From contig JARYZH020000146.1 of NCBI GenBank assembly GCA_030021035.2, forward strand, positions 1,039,571 to 1,103,570: a stretch of 64,000 nt of DNA. The letters run 5' to 3'. The notes under the pieces are model-generated. The model made no database searches. It was not told where the DNA came from and saw nothing but the letters and a program-made list of their open reading frames with translations. The translations under genes and the position numbers were made by a program. Positions 47,048 to 58,897 of this stretch are shown here, in pieces. Positions within the stretch are counted from its first letter, which is position 1; each line of letters opens with the position of its first letter. The DNA comes from Notholithocarpus densiflorus (lineage: Eukaryota; Streptophyta; Magnoliopsida; Fagales; Fagaceae).

Positions 47048-48226
47048 TGGTAAACTTCAGAATTGGTCTCTATCATTTATATCATATGTTAATTTGTTCT
47101 CTAATCTTTTGATTGTGTCAATTTAGTCCCTAACATTTTAAGTACTGTGTCAATATGGCTAACAGCTCAAATAAAATATTATATTTTTGCCACGTCAACT
47201 AACACCTATACTGCCATGTCATATCACATTAAAATTAAAAAAAAAAAATTATTCAACACGTGATGATCAAAATGTAACACACAAATTCCTTCTTTTTTCT
47301 TTATTTTTTTGAGAAGTGGTAGCTGAATTTCATTAATCAAAAGAATAAGAAAACTTTACAAAGACTCTTAAGAATAATAGAAAAAATGCAGGCAGTTTCT
47401 TTTATTAGGACAAAGGACATTAAAATTACATTTCGAGCTAACAAACTAATAATGAATCTTCCATCAATTTCTTGAATTCAAATGGGTAATTATAAAACAA
47501 ATCCAATCTTTATCCCATTTAGAGTTTCCAAAATTTTTAAAACAAAAAAAATTTCCAGATCAGCAATAACAATGAAGACTTGGATGAAGAACAAAGAAGG
47601 GAGTTTTTTCTTTTCTTGTATTATTATTATTATTTTTAAAGTTTCTTTTCAAGGTCCATCTTAGCCACTCCCTAGCCACCAAAAACAATCTTAGCCTTAT
47701 TCTCAAGAAATGGTATTTTACATGGTGGAGTTTGATTCGCTTCAAACTGCCATAGAGCTCAACCCACCATTGAATTCAAGAAGAAAAGGCTGTGGAACCC
47801 ACCAACTGAAAAGAGATTGGCTTACCTTAACGGCGGAGATCTTTGTTGGGCTTGGACGACTCAAGGGGTGTGGCGATCGACATGGACCTGGTGAAATATG
47901 AGCTAAGGGAGAAGAGAGAGAGAGGGACGGAACCTGGTTTCTTTTTATCAGATTTAATTTGTTTTTTAAAAAAATTGATGAATATTTTAACCATATCTGA
48001 TGTGTAATTTAAAAAAAATATTATTTTAAGTTTATGCTGACATTGTAGTACACGTGAAATGAAAATAATATTTTATTTTGACCAATAATCACATTAATAT
48101 TTTCCATCCATTAGACTATTTTAACACAATATCAAAATGGTAAGGACTAAATTGACACATTTGAAAGGTTGATGACCAAATTGATACATACCCTTAAAGG
48201 ATAGGGACCAAATAAGCAATTTACCA
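47048..48226. mobile_element. MULE-like non-autonomous element with long inverted ends, about 1.18 kb
   Basis: About 115-bp terminal inverted repeats: TGGTAAACTTCAGAATTGGT then CAATTTAGTCCCTAACATTT on the left. In reverse complement on the right: TGGTAAATTGCTTATTTGGT then CAATTTAGTCCTTACCATTT. Both ends abut A-runs, compatible with a 9-bp A-rich target. The interior has no transposase; 47,690-47,905 is less AT-rich and might be captured DNA. Confidence 0.75.
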
Positions 48227-48473
48227 AAAAAAAAAAAAAAAAAAAAAAAACTAAATTGAAACGAAGGAGTCAAAAACTTCTCAAAATATACAATAAATAA
48301 GAAATGGACAAATTTTTCAAATTCAACTCCTCACCTTCCAAAAAATAGTCATCACTCCAACATGAGAATAACATAAAGTGATAACAAAGCTAGAACAAAG
48401 AGTTGCAAGCACCACTTTGTTCAAAGAAATAAAAACAGAACTTTGTTTCTTCAAAGATCCTATTCTCAAACAT

Positions 48474-49238
48474 TTATAGAAGCATTTTCCTATGCACAAT
48501 TTATGGCCCAGATTTATCATACTCTGCCTTTGCGATCCACATCTGCACTCATAAAAGAAGCAAAATCCTCTCATCAGTAACCATACAAAAGGAGCTGAAC
48601 ACGTTGAGATACAAGCATCAAAACATACCTGCTGGAAGGTGCTAAGTGATGCCAAGATAGATCCTCCAATCCAGACACTGTACTTCCTCTTGGGTGGAGC
48701 CACCACCTTGACCTTCATACTGCTTGGGGGCTAGTGCAGATTCCTTGCTCACTCTATCAGCAATACCTAGGAACATGGTTGAACCACCTGAGAGGACAGT
48801 GTTTCCAAACAGGTCCTTCCTGATATCAACATCACACTTCATGATGGAGTTATATGTGGTCTCATGAATGCCTGTTGCTTCCATTCCTATCATGGATGGT
48901 TGGAACAGAACCTCAGGGCATCTGAACCGCTCAGCACCAATGGCGATGACCTGCCCATCTGGTAACTCAGCTCTTCTCAACTGAAGAGAGGGTCTTGGAA
49001 GTCTCAATCTCCTGCTCGTAGTCAAGGGCAATGTAAGCCAGCTTTTCCTTCATGTCCCTCACAATTTCCCGCTAGGCTGTGGTGGTGAAAGAATTCCCAC
49101 GCTCCGTAAGAATTTTCATCAAGTGATCTGTGAGGTCACGGCCAGCCAGGTCTAGACGAAGAATGGCATGTGGGAGGGTATACCACTCATATATGGGAAT
49201 TGTATGACTGACACCATCACCAGAGTCCAACACAATAC
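48474..49238 (-). pseudogene. Actin pseudogene, 3' half with introns retained
   Basis: Read on the minus strand, 49238-48629 encodes the C-terminal half of a plant actin (GIVLDSGDGVSHTIPIYE, LPDGQVIAIGAERFRCPEVL, HETTYNSIMKCDVDIRKDL, KYSVWIGGSILASLSTFQQ). 48542-48474 is the usual last exon (MWIAKAEYD). The borders still have AG before 49238 and GT after 48629, so this is a duplicated genomic copy, not a processed one. Defects visible: a glutamate codon changed to TAG after NSFTTTA, a frameshift just before ELPDGQ, another after DRVSKESALAP, and a TAA in the last exon before IVHRK. The N-terminal half is absent; its place is taken by the XH-domain fragment. It cannot encode functional actin. 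Confidence 0.9.
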
Positions 49239-49397
49239 CTGCAAGGCAAAGGTGGGGTTACTTTTTGGTTAGATCAACCAGTTGGTGGGGTTACTAAGAG
49301 CTCCCAAAGTTTTCTATCTTTGTAGAACTTGCACTTTGAGTAGAGTGAGAAGTACTACCACTGCTAGACTAGATATCATTGTCATCATCTTCTACCC

Positions 49398-51275
49398 TTA
49401 AGAGACTTTGAGTGTCTTCAACTCTTCGATCATGTTGTTAATTACCTCTTTCAGACTGGCTTTTCTTCCCTCATTGAAATTCCAAAGTTCAGGAACTACA
49501 TACCTCCCACTTGAGTTGTAGTCATTCAATTCCAGCAATGCATCTGCTACAGCCTTGTACACTTCCTCCCCCCATACACTCCTCAACCCCTTTAGCTTAC
49601 TATCACATTTATCTATTACTTCCTGCCTTTCAAAGAATTGGGACAGTCACAATGCTAATTCGTTGTTGTCTGGAATGTTCTGTAACTCTATTTTCAATTT
49701 TTCAAAATAAGATTGCTGATGAATTGGTTATAAAACATCACTTGTGTTACAATGTTTTGGAATTTAAAACCGACTTTATTTCATTTTTTGTGATTCAAAG
49801 AATTGAAAGCACCCTATAATAAAAGAAAAAATAGATAATAATTCCATTTATTGAAGCTGGTCTATATTCTTCAAGGAAAAATCTGGAAAAATCTTCATAC
49901 TGTCTATTGTCATAGACAAAACCAGTGTCCCTTTACTACCTCATTGACAACAACGCCCCAGCATATTTTAATCCAAGAAACATCTGAAGTTTCTATGGGT
50001 CTCAGGTATCCATATTTGCCTTGTCAATATACATTAAAGCAAAGCATCAAAGAGAATTTTAAACTACATGAAAGAAATAAAAAAAAAGAAAGTGAAGAAA
50101 AGTACCTGCAATTTTCCATCAACAAATTCTGCTTTGAAAGGATGCCACATTGGATTACTAACATTGGCTTGCCACAGTGAAATTAGCTCTGCTGATTTTA
50201 GCTCCCAATCATTAGGGAATTTTTTGAAGCACACACCTTTAAATGGTTTCTCATTAACCTCGCCCATTCTTTTGATTCCAAAAAGGTCTTGGTCATTCCA
50301 AATATCTTGCAAACCCTGTATGGAAAACACAAAGACATCACTTCTTTTTGTTTTTTTTTTTGGAGAGGACAGATGTTAGCAAAACAAAATGGCAGTTGAT
50401 AATATACATAAAATGTTGAGCATTTTCAGAAAACATTAACCATGTGCAGAAGAAAATAAGCAAAATCTTACATTTATCAATTCTTTGCGAGCATGTTGCA
50501 GCTCAAGGTTACTCCTGTGCTCCTTAAGTATCAGAGTTTGGTTAAGGGTGTCCATGGATTGCAACTCATCCACTTTTTCCTCCAGTTCTTTTCTCGGGGC
50601 ATCAATTTGGATGGTTGATATATAGTCGTGTTTTGTAGAGCTTTGAGCTTTCAACTATAGCAGTTACGATGTTAGCTTAATGTAAAGCTATTGTTGAAGT
50701 TGGCTCACAACAACTATCATCAAGTAAATGGCAGACGAAGTTCTGGCAAGAACCACATGGAATTCAATCTAAACAAGTTCTAGCTAGAACTACATGGATT
50801 CATGGAATTGAATCTAAATTCTAAACTGGGTAGCAGATAAAGGCAAAATATGCACATAAAACTGTAATTTGAATACCATTTTTTTGCTACAGAAACACAT
50901 TTAAACTGTTCCATAGCAAATGAAGGAAAACAATACTTGTAGATGATAAACAATGCATATGATACAAAAGGTTGATATGCTGCTTAAGTAATCCTATAGG
51001 CATAACAAAAAAAGAGGACCAGCTTTACACTATAAAAAGCAACCAATCTTGGATGATATTACCAGGACCATATATCTAGCACTGCAAATGCATAGAGCCC
51101 ATATATGGCTACACTCATACATAAGGGATCATTTACAAAGTTTCATGCTCACCTTCTCCCTCTCAATGAGTAAAATTTTCCTCCAGATCAATTTGGGCCT
51201 CTTGCTTCTCCAATTCTTTAACTCTCTGCTGCAACTTTGCATTTTGTACGGCGACAAACTGTGCCTTCTTCATTT
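49398..51275 (-). pseudogene. 3' part of an FDM/IDN2-type gene (coiled coil + XH domain), 5' end missing or frameshifted
   Basis: Exons on the minus strand are about 51275-51153, 50654-50472, 50315-50106 and 49622-49398 (stop TAA). The last three join in frame through good GT-AG sites. Exon 2 gives a coiled coil (RKELEEKVDELQSMDTLNQT, then HARKELIN). Exons 3 and 4 give an XH domain (IKRMGEVNEKPFKGVC, ISLWQANVSNPMWHPFKAEF, WGEEVYKAVADALLELNDYN, SGRYVVPELWNFNEGRKASL). FDM1-5 and IDN2 are partners in RNA-directed DNA methylation that bind RNA by the XS domain and dimerise through coiled coil and XH. The first exon seen has a frameshift after QIDLEEN. No XS or zinc-finger exons follow upstream, where a LINE end and a HAD fragment lie instead. 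It is probably a captured or truncated piece, though the XH exons are undamaged. Confidence 0.75.
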
Positions 51276-51859
51276 CTAAAGAACAGATTAAGTATGAGAT
51301 AAGCACACATGCCTAGCACTTCAAAATGCCGCAAAAGATAATGCTAACAAAGTTTCAATGCAGGATATACGACTGAAGCAAAGGTAGTGCTAAATTGACT
51401 GAATTTCACAAGGCAGTGAGCAACAAAGCCGCAGATTAAAAGTGTAACACCAACCATAAGGCTAAAGAGGCAATGCTATTCAAAATGTTGCAATTCTCTC
51501 AAGTATTCAAATGGAGTTTACATGATGGACTATTTGATATTCAAACATGATTTATTCTCCCATTTCACATTTAAGTTCACTACTATTATTAAAATACTAG
51601 CAAAGAATGCATTCACAATCTCAATCAAAACTAGACTGCCATTATATACCAATCAACCAACCCTTCTGCAGATTCAGCAATTTTTTATACCATAGACACC
51701 ATTAAGCACACTCTTTCTAGACAATTTTTCACAGGTATAGTTTGTGGGGGTATTGCTTGGCTGCTTGAGTCTTGCCAGAATGCAAAGTTGTTTTTATTAT
51801 CCAGAGACATTTTGAACATACTAAAAGCTTTACTCCCATTTCAATGCGTGAAAGATAAT

Positions 51860-52190
51860 ATGAATATGTCAGGGCAAGTTTGGAAGACATAGAAATATTG
51901 GTTTCTGGAGTTTTGTGCCACGTTGTCTATTTCGGTGTTTATGGCGGGAACAGAATACTAGATGCTTTGAGAACTCTGAACGGTCAATCCTTGATATAAA
52001 GTCCTTTTTCTTTCGTACTCTCCTTGAATGGAGCTTAGTTTTGCCTTCATGCTCTTTTTTTGTCCCTCCCTGTTCTAGTTGATCAATGTAATTTGGGTTC
52101 TTAATTTCTGCCACTGTAGTACACTTTCAGTGTACTTGGGTTGGCTATTCTTTAATAAAAAGTGCTTATGTTATTTATCAAAACAAAAAA
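51860..52190 (+). mobile_element. L1-type LINE 3' end, 5'-truncated and degenerate
   Basis: The plus strand contains a degenerate reading CLWREQNTRCFENSERS, then LDIKSFFFRTLLEWS. This matches the conserved end of plant L1 reverse-transcriptase polyproteins (the WRERN...CFED region). It is followed by a typical 3' tail with GTGTACTTGGG, a TTTAATAAAA motif and an A-rich end at about 52,185. The reading has lost its upstream part. The tail ends exactly where homology to the HAD intron begins. The 5' limit of the element, perhaps near 51,780, could not be fixed. Confidence 0.7.
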
Positions 52191-52191
52191 G

Positions 52192-52768
52192 AAACATTAT
52201 CCATTAAGACTGCCACCCATAATAGCATGATTACCATTCCCAAAATGAGAAAACTAAAACAATCTTTGGATAACAAAACTTCCTAATTTCAAAAATCAAT
52301 TTACTAAATATCTAAATGTTATACTCTTTCAAAGTTCTCATTTCACAACAATTTCAGAATAGTCCAGATGAATTTCCAAAATTCCCCCCCCCCCCCAAAA
52401 AAAAAAAAAAACACTAAACACATATCATGAATTCTATTTTCCTTTCCTCCTCTACTCAATTTTCCCAGCAAACAAACAAAGTGATAGTTAACAAAAAAAA
52501 TATAAACAGAGAAGAGAGAAGCGACACGAACCGTTGGGGGTTTAAATAATGGAAGCTGAGAGAAGGGAACGCGAGGCTTGAGGTTGAAGCAGCAATGGCG
52601 CTCTGTTCCTGCTCTCACAAACCCTAAATGCCGCGCGAAATCTCATCTCTCTCTCCCCCCTTGTTTTCTAATTTGTGAATATAATCAACGGTAACTCTCA
52701 CACTACTTTTGGGAGTTCACAGAAAAAATTGAAGGCGGTGCAAGTGCAAAGGAAATTTATAAAATGAA
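52192..52768 (-). pseudogene. Broken duplicate of the 5' end of the local HAD-IIA gene
   Basis: This block matches 39,340-40,180: intron 2, exon 1, 5' leader and proximal promoter of the HAD gene. In the copy the stretch equal to about 39,588-39,909 is missing, which removes exon 2 with the catalytic DxDG. The exon 1 copy starts MRFRAAFRVCESRNRAPLLL as in the parent. It then has a one-base insertion after the Ser-Arg-Ser codons and runs into TAA within about nine codons. Exons 3-12 are absent. It cannot encode a HAD enzyme, but the promoter region is copied and a short transcript is possible. The copy lies 12.5 kb from the parent in the same orientation. Confidence 0.9.
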
Positions 52769-52769
52769 A

Positions 52770-54861
52770 ATAATATATATATATATATATATATATTTCA
52801 AAATTCCGAATTAATGTCCCAGCCTTTACCAAAACCAAGAAAAGAAATTTCTCGAGAGTTATTTATTTATTTATTATTTATTTATTTTTATATAAGGTGG
52901 AAATTCTATTCTAGCTTAATTTGTATATGTATGTGAAACTTTATTCTAGATACTTGAACTCTAGTCTTTGTCTCTCTACACTCACAAGCACTTTTACTTA
53001 AGGAGTGACCATCGCATCAAAAATAAAAATAAGTTTGTGTTGTTTCTAACTTACTTAATAAACGGATTGCATTAGAATGAAGGATTTCAGCTAATTATTA
53101 AATGGGCTGAGTTAGGGTTAAATTATTTGAAAACTTTTACCTTAACATGATACGAATATGAACTTGAACTAAACCCGTTAATATAAATTTATACCCCTAA
53201 CACTAGGAAATTCTTATACAAGTCTAGATTTTTTTTTTTTTTTAAATATGTTGTAAGGAAATAATCTATAAATGGTCCGGATTGTAATCATGTTAAAGGA
53301 TTAGTTTGGTTAAATATATGAATGTTTAGATTCCTTCATGTTTGTTTTTGCCTATGAATCTTTTAAATTTTTTCTTTTTAGAAAGCCTATGAATCTCATA
53401 CAAGAAGCATTTGTTCTTTCCAAAAATCTTTGTAACTTGAAATATGTCATATATTTTAATTATGCTTTATAACATTAATAATAATATGTCAAAAGTAAAA
53501 TAAAACTGGATTGAATAAAAGATAACAATAGTAATAGTATAAAAACTCAAATGAAAGAAAAATAAGTTAAGATATAGCATAAATACCTTATAATATTTAC
53601 GTTTATCGAACCATAACATTAGCAATTTAAAAAAAAAAATTAAAATCTATCAACAAGTTTCTTAAGAAACCAGTGCCACCTATTACCATAACCATATATA
53701 ATTAAAATTTATCTGATTTGATTGATTTTTGCTAATGAGAGATATTTAATAATTTTTCAAACTTATAAAAAAATTTGAACACTTATATTGATCATTTCAA
53801 CATATATTATATACTTTGAAGTTAGGTTCTATAGTTAAATGAAAATGCAAGAAATTTATTTTCAAGACTATTGTGGCTAATGTGGACGGCTAAACCCTAA
53901 CCTGACCTTTACGCATCAAGTTATTGATTTAGTCAGTTGGTTCTTGTTTGATAGTTTTTTATTATCCGAAATCATTCCTTCAAGTGCCTTTTACATAAGC
54001 TTGAAATAGTTGTGTATAGAGTTGAGGTTTTCTTGTTGTACAATAATATTCTCTCAGTCATCTAGGGAAAAAAAAATCCAATGTGATATACATATAGATT
54101 CTAGAATTAAATTGTCATCTTTTATGACTGAGAAACCCATTTCTTGAGAATAATTCAGATACATATTGGTGGATTTTTGCCTTCCCCATGCATGAAATTG
54201 AAAACCATAAAGCATGCTGTGCCTACATATGTAAGTGCTAACTGAGAGAGAAAACGGTGGGTGCTAGGTGGGATTTGTTAAGCAGAATATGCATTGCATT
54301 TAAGAACACAACATAGAGTGGTTTCAATTGGAATCTTGGATCACCTAAAGCTTCTACCGTGTTCCAAAAAGTGTTGCTGTTGAGCTTGTTGAGTGACGGG
54401 TTATTAGTTAATCGATGATTTTTAATGGTAGTTTAGTTGGCTATCTTATGGCCTGTAGGTTGGGGTTTGGTGTTGCATCACCTAACAATAATATTGTATT
54501 TTTCACAGTAGTGTGGAATATATATCAATGAATCGGTTTAAATGCAACTACAGTTGTACTATCAGGCAGAGTTTAATGTTAAGAAGGGCTGCATCTTTGA
54601 TGGTTCCTTTTGTCATGTAACAAATTTACCTTCCTCCTTTACTGTAAGCCAATTATTGAAAAACTGTTGGGTGTAGTATAATCCATACTATTTTTTTTAC
54701 TTAACCCTTTTTAATTTAATGCACCTCTTGTAAAGAAACCAAAAAAAAGGGAGAGATAACATTGAATGCTTTTGTCATGAACTTGTTCCCCAAATGCATC
54801 AGGTAAAATAAACTTTGGCCACAGATTACATTAATTTTCACAAAGAAATAATCCGATATGC
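52770..54861. other. Intergenic, no gene seen
   Basis: It starts with a TA microsatellite and is otherwise AT-rich with no coding signal. The last part is the 3' flank of the phytocyanin gene. Confidence 0.6.
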
Positions 54862-55867
54862 TTAGTATGCCTGAAGCATAATCATTACAAAGATGACCCC
54901 CATTGTGATATTAAAAAGAAAACTGCCTTGTTTGTGAGCTGATGAGGAAGGTGTTTCAGCTGCTGAAGATCCACTTGAAGAAGTTTGATGGGATTGATCA
55001 GACTCAGTTGAAGGAGTAAAAGAGGGTGATAATGCAGGATCCTCCGAAGATGAGTCAGATGGCGAAGGAGGCAGTACTGTGGGAGTAGATTCTGCAGGCG
55101 TTTGTGTTGGTGAGGGAGCATCACTTTCTTCTGGAGCTGGAGTAGGAACTAAAGGAGTCACTTCTGAAGTTGGTGGTTGGATTGTAGGAGATGGGGTTGG
55201 TGGAGCTGATGTTGCAAGAGTGTTTATTTGAAGCTTCATTCCTTGGCTGCAATGTCCTACTGTTCCACAGATGAAGTATCTCTTGCCTGGTGAAGAGAGT
55301 GGGATGGTTGTGGTGCCACCACTGTAAGACTGAATTGGGTTACTTGCTTGGCAGGAGTCATAGTCAGCCTTGGGAACCTCCACCACATCATGGCTTGGTG
55401 CATACTGAAAAACTGTGTGAATAGAATTAGTCAGCTCTCACTTTCTTTTGCGTAAAATGAACTCCATTTCATGATTAAAATTTTATTTTCAGAAACTAAC
55501 TATGTAGAGAATGTCACGTCATTTTAAATGATATGACACTAAATTTATCACTAGATTTACAATATTTAATCTGAACTATGAAAGGTAATATTTCAAATGA
55601 AGAGAGCCAAATATGAACTATATGGATTTGTTATCATGCACAATATTGAAAGCAACATATAACATATTCTCATATATATCATGAAGATGCATGTTACTTA
55701 CTCAGATTATCTCCAACTAAAAATGATTGAGATGATGCCCATGTTTGGATATTGGTCGATGTATCCCACCCACCGTTTGGGCCTCCAACTGTGTAATTTG
55801 CCGCCATAGCTAAGTTGATGAGCATGGCTGAAATAGCCAAGCTCATTAATGTTCTCAGCATTGCCAT
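54862..55867 (-). CDS. GPI-anchored phytocyanin (uclacyanin/early nodulin-like), 2 exons, 238 aa
   Basis: Exons on the minus strand are 55867-55702 and 55412-54862, joined in phase 1 by a GT-AG intron, 717 nt in total. A signal peptide (residues 1 to about 23, ending AMA) precedes the plastocyanin-like domain that starts NYTVGGPNGGWD. Type-1 copper ligands are all present: His63 (SHDVVEV), Cys104 (YFIC), His109 (VGHC) and Met114 (QGM). Cys76 and Cys110 form the usual disulfide. Met as the axial ligand places it with uclacyanins or plantacyanins rather than stellacyanins. Residues from about 122 to 215 are Pro/Ser/Thr-rich like an arabinogalactan protein, and the C-terminal FNITMGVIFVMIMLQAY is a GPI-attachment signal. 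It should sit on the outer face of the plasma membrane or in the wall; function is unknown. The ATG at 55867 is used because the frame upstream opens only with GTG. It is intact, unlike its neighbours. Confidence 0.93.
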
Positions 55868-55968
55868 TAATTTCTGGCTTAGAAGTAAAAATTGGAGAAT
55901 GATTGATATCAAAAGAAGGAAGTCAATCACAGAGAATTGATTGGATGGGTTTCAATTTGAGCTAGGAA

Positions 55969-55982
55969 TTCTATATATAGTG
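55969..55982 (-). promoter_or_regulatory. TATA box of the phytocyanin gene
   Basis: The minus strand reads CTATATATAG about 105 bp upstream of the ATG. The spacing leaves a leader of roughly 70-80 nt. This is a pattern match only. Confidence 0.6.
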
Positions 55983-56924
55983 GTAGAAGGGCAAGGGTCT
56001 GAGCCTTTTCATAATGAAAATATTGCTATTTTATGGATTTGTCTTTGGAGTTGGTTTAACCAAGTATCTTGAAGTTAGATATGACAATATAGTATATTTC
56101 CTATTCTACCTGAAGTGGTTGTATTTCTGGTAGATGATATCCTAAGAACTGATTATATGATTACATCACTTGGCTTGGAACAATTGCCATTGGACCTTGA
56201 AGTTGTGAAGCATAATTTGAAAGACACCAAGACAAAATTTAATATAAGGGCAAGCAAAAGCTATTCACATAGTTGTTGATGGCATCCATGTGAAAGACAC
56301 CAAGACACTTCTTCATTAGACACGTACCTAGCTAACCCATGTATCCAACCCACTGACTGCAGGAAATATATAAAGAAGATTGTGAAGCTGAAACGAAAAT
56401 GTTGGCATCATCTGGCTCCATTTGCTATACATATAATTGGTTAGAGCTATTATAGTATTATTATGTCCAACTTGAGGTGGCGCATTAAGTAAAATTGGAT
56501 ATTCTATTAGTCAATAATTGACACTTTTGGTAAATCCATATGCATATGGGGCTTCAAATTTGTTCATAGTATCAGCAGTTTGATTGAAAATTTTAGAATA
56601 TCACTAGTAGTAAGACAAAAATGAAAACTTTACCTGCAAACAACCTGCTGTTTTCTCTCCCTCACATACCACCAAATCAAAATTTAGTCCTTTGGTTAAG
56701 CACTTAAGCTAGGTTGATTTTAGCATGACTTAAACAGCCAATTTATGAAGAGTTACATTACCAAACTTGGACAAAATAATCTAACAAAATGGTTTCTGTT
56801 GAGAGTTTAAGCCAAAATTAGGATGCATAACATTGACAAAAGCAAAGAGTATTGGACAAAAATTTAGTTTTTAACATGGTACATTGTAGATTTGAAATAA
56901 CGTTTTTTAGAGGAGGGGGAATAA

Positions 56925-57013
56925 GTCAAAGTTCATATCTAACATTACAATTCCCACCAACAACTCACCCACCTTGTTTTTCATCACAATAGTTGGGAAG
57001 TTCAATAATTGCT
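56925..57013 (-). pseudogene. Relic of a DUF26 (CRK/CRRSP) domain
   Basis: The minus strand reads IELPNYCDEKQGG, stop, VVGGNCNVRYEL, stop. This is the end of a DUF26 domain (compare CCDGKQGGRVITGSCNMRYD in the gene at 59 kb). The first stop is TGA where family members have an arginine codon. Nothing else of the gene could be read around it. It suggests a former tandem cluster of DUF26 genes on this strand. Confidence 0.7.
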
Positions 57014-57609
57014 CCATCATAAGGAGACAAATTAATGGAAAGAGAGAGTGGGGGAGAAAAAAATGAATCTGAGAAATTCCGTCAATGTTGCTAAGGTCAT
57101 GGAGCTCAGCTTAGTTTGTTTGTTTTTTTTTTTAAATTGACTTGTGTTGGATTAATTAATCAAATCTCTTGATTTGTCAGCTGTCCACAAGTGGTGTCTT
57201 AGGGGAGTGACACGTATAAACTATAAAGTGATCATTTATTTAAAGCAAAATTTAAACATGTAAAGAAGGGGATGGATTTGGATCTAGTGCAATAATCAGA
57301 GGTAAAAAGTATCAAGGTGAGAGAGTAAAAAGGTTAAATTTAAAAGATTTGATCAAAGGGTTGAGATTAAAAATGAACTTTTCAAGTTTTAATCTCATCA
57401 ATCCTTAAGAGTGGTATTGCATTGAATCTCAATCCGAGATCAACAACAAGACATGAAGGAACCGTTGATGAAAGTATCAATAGACAACTTATTTCTCAAG
57501 AAAGACACATCTTACCATTTACTCAACACATAGTTTTTTGAGAAGGTACTCAACACATAGTTGATAGTTCTCTCACTTGTTATTTTTTATTTTCTTTGTT
57601 TCGAGTTTA

Positions 57610-58045
57610 GGATCATTGTAAGCCGTTAATGCAAGGAATTTGCTTGTAATTATTACTCTTTTATTTATGAAGTATTGTTATATTCATAGCAAGTTAGTAG
57701 CTCCCTCGTTTAATTGTAGTTTATTGTTTCGTATTAATATAGATTAGTAGTTTCGTAGCCTTGTAGATCTTTAAATACTTTGGCTTTCTCGTAAACTTAT
57801 AGTTTTGTAGAACTTAAATCCTTAATTCAATGGCAACTTACTGCTTTCCATCGATGATTGTTGCTTTGCATTTTTCTCAGTGATCAACTTAGCATAACTC
57901 CTTTCTCAAAAAAAAAAAAAAAAAACTTAGCATAACTCAGTAATCTTAGCATTGATAAATCAAAAGTCCTCTTTATTGAGGCAATATTGAATCACATCCT
58001 TTTGATCACAAAATCAAATGATAAGAACAAGATCTTAAGAAATGC
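57610..58045 (+). repeat. 430-bp dispersed repeat, copy 2
   Basis: It matches 46,590-47,028 in direct orientation but begins with ATTTGCTTGTAATTATTACT, which is at the end of copy 1. An A-run with a small duplication (CTTAGCATAACTC twice) interrupts it at 57,895-57,940. Confidence 0.85.
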
Positions 58046-58097
58046 AATCACGATCGACAAATGTGAATGGTCAACAACGCACCCACAATCACAACAA

Positions 58098-58293
58098 TAC
58101 ATGCATTAATATATGAAAATTAAAATGGTTACAAACAATGTGTCTATTTTTTATTGGATTGGTTGTATTGTATTACACGAATTGTATAATAATTTTTACA
58201 TGCATTGATATATGAAAATTAAACTGGTTACAAACAATGTGTCTATTTTTTATTGGATTGGTTGTATTATATTACACTAATTGTATAATAATA
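58098..58293 (+). repeat. Tandem repeat, 99-bp unit, two copies
   Basis: Units at 58098-58196 and 58197-58293 are nearly identical, including GGTTACAAACAATGTGTCTA and TTATTGGATTGGTTGTATT. Confidence 0.88.
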
Positions 58294-58897
58294 GAAAAAT
58301 AAGTTTAGGGACACAACATTTTTCAACTATTTCACAAGTCACAACTACTGACATGGTTGATCGATTGTGATTAGTACATAATAAAACTTGTGTTTGTAGT
58401 AAACTTAGGAAAAAATGATGTTCTTCCAATCGTAACAGACCATATCAACAGTTGTGAAAAATATTATGTCCATGACATTATTCATAACAGACTGCAGGAG
58501 CCATAAGAATCAACACACCCAACTCAATATAAGTGTTATAATGTAATGCAAATGCATGATATAATCTAGTATATATTTGGCTAATTCTAAAATTTAATCA
58601 GTTTTTTTCTTTTTTGTTATGTGTTGTCCATATGGACGTGTTACATGAAACTCCACTAAAGGTTTAAAGTTAACCACATGATGGTATATTTGAACAAGTG
58701 CCACAACAACCAAATTATCAAAAGTAACTTTTATTGAACAAACATTACAGCATATTGAAAAAACACAACACACACTATGGGTGCATGTGACCGTCCAGCT
58801 CCCATATATAGTTGGGAATTACTATAATAAATTCTTAAAACACTTTATTAAATATAGTATATAGGTGGTATCAGAACTCAGGATTAATTTTCCAGTT

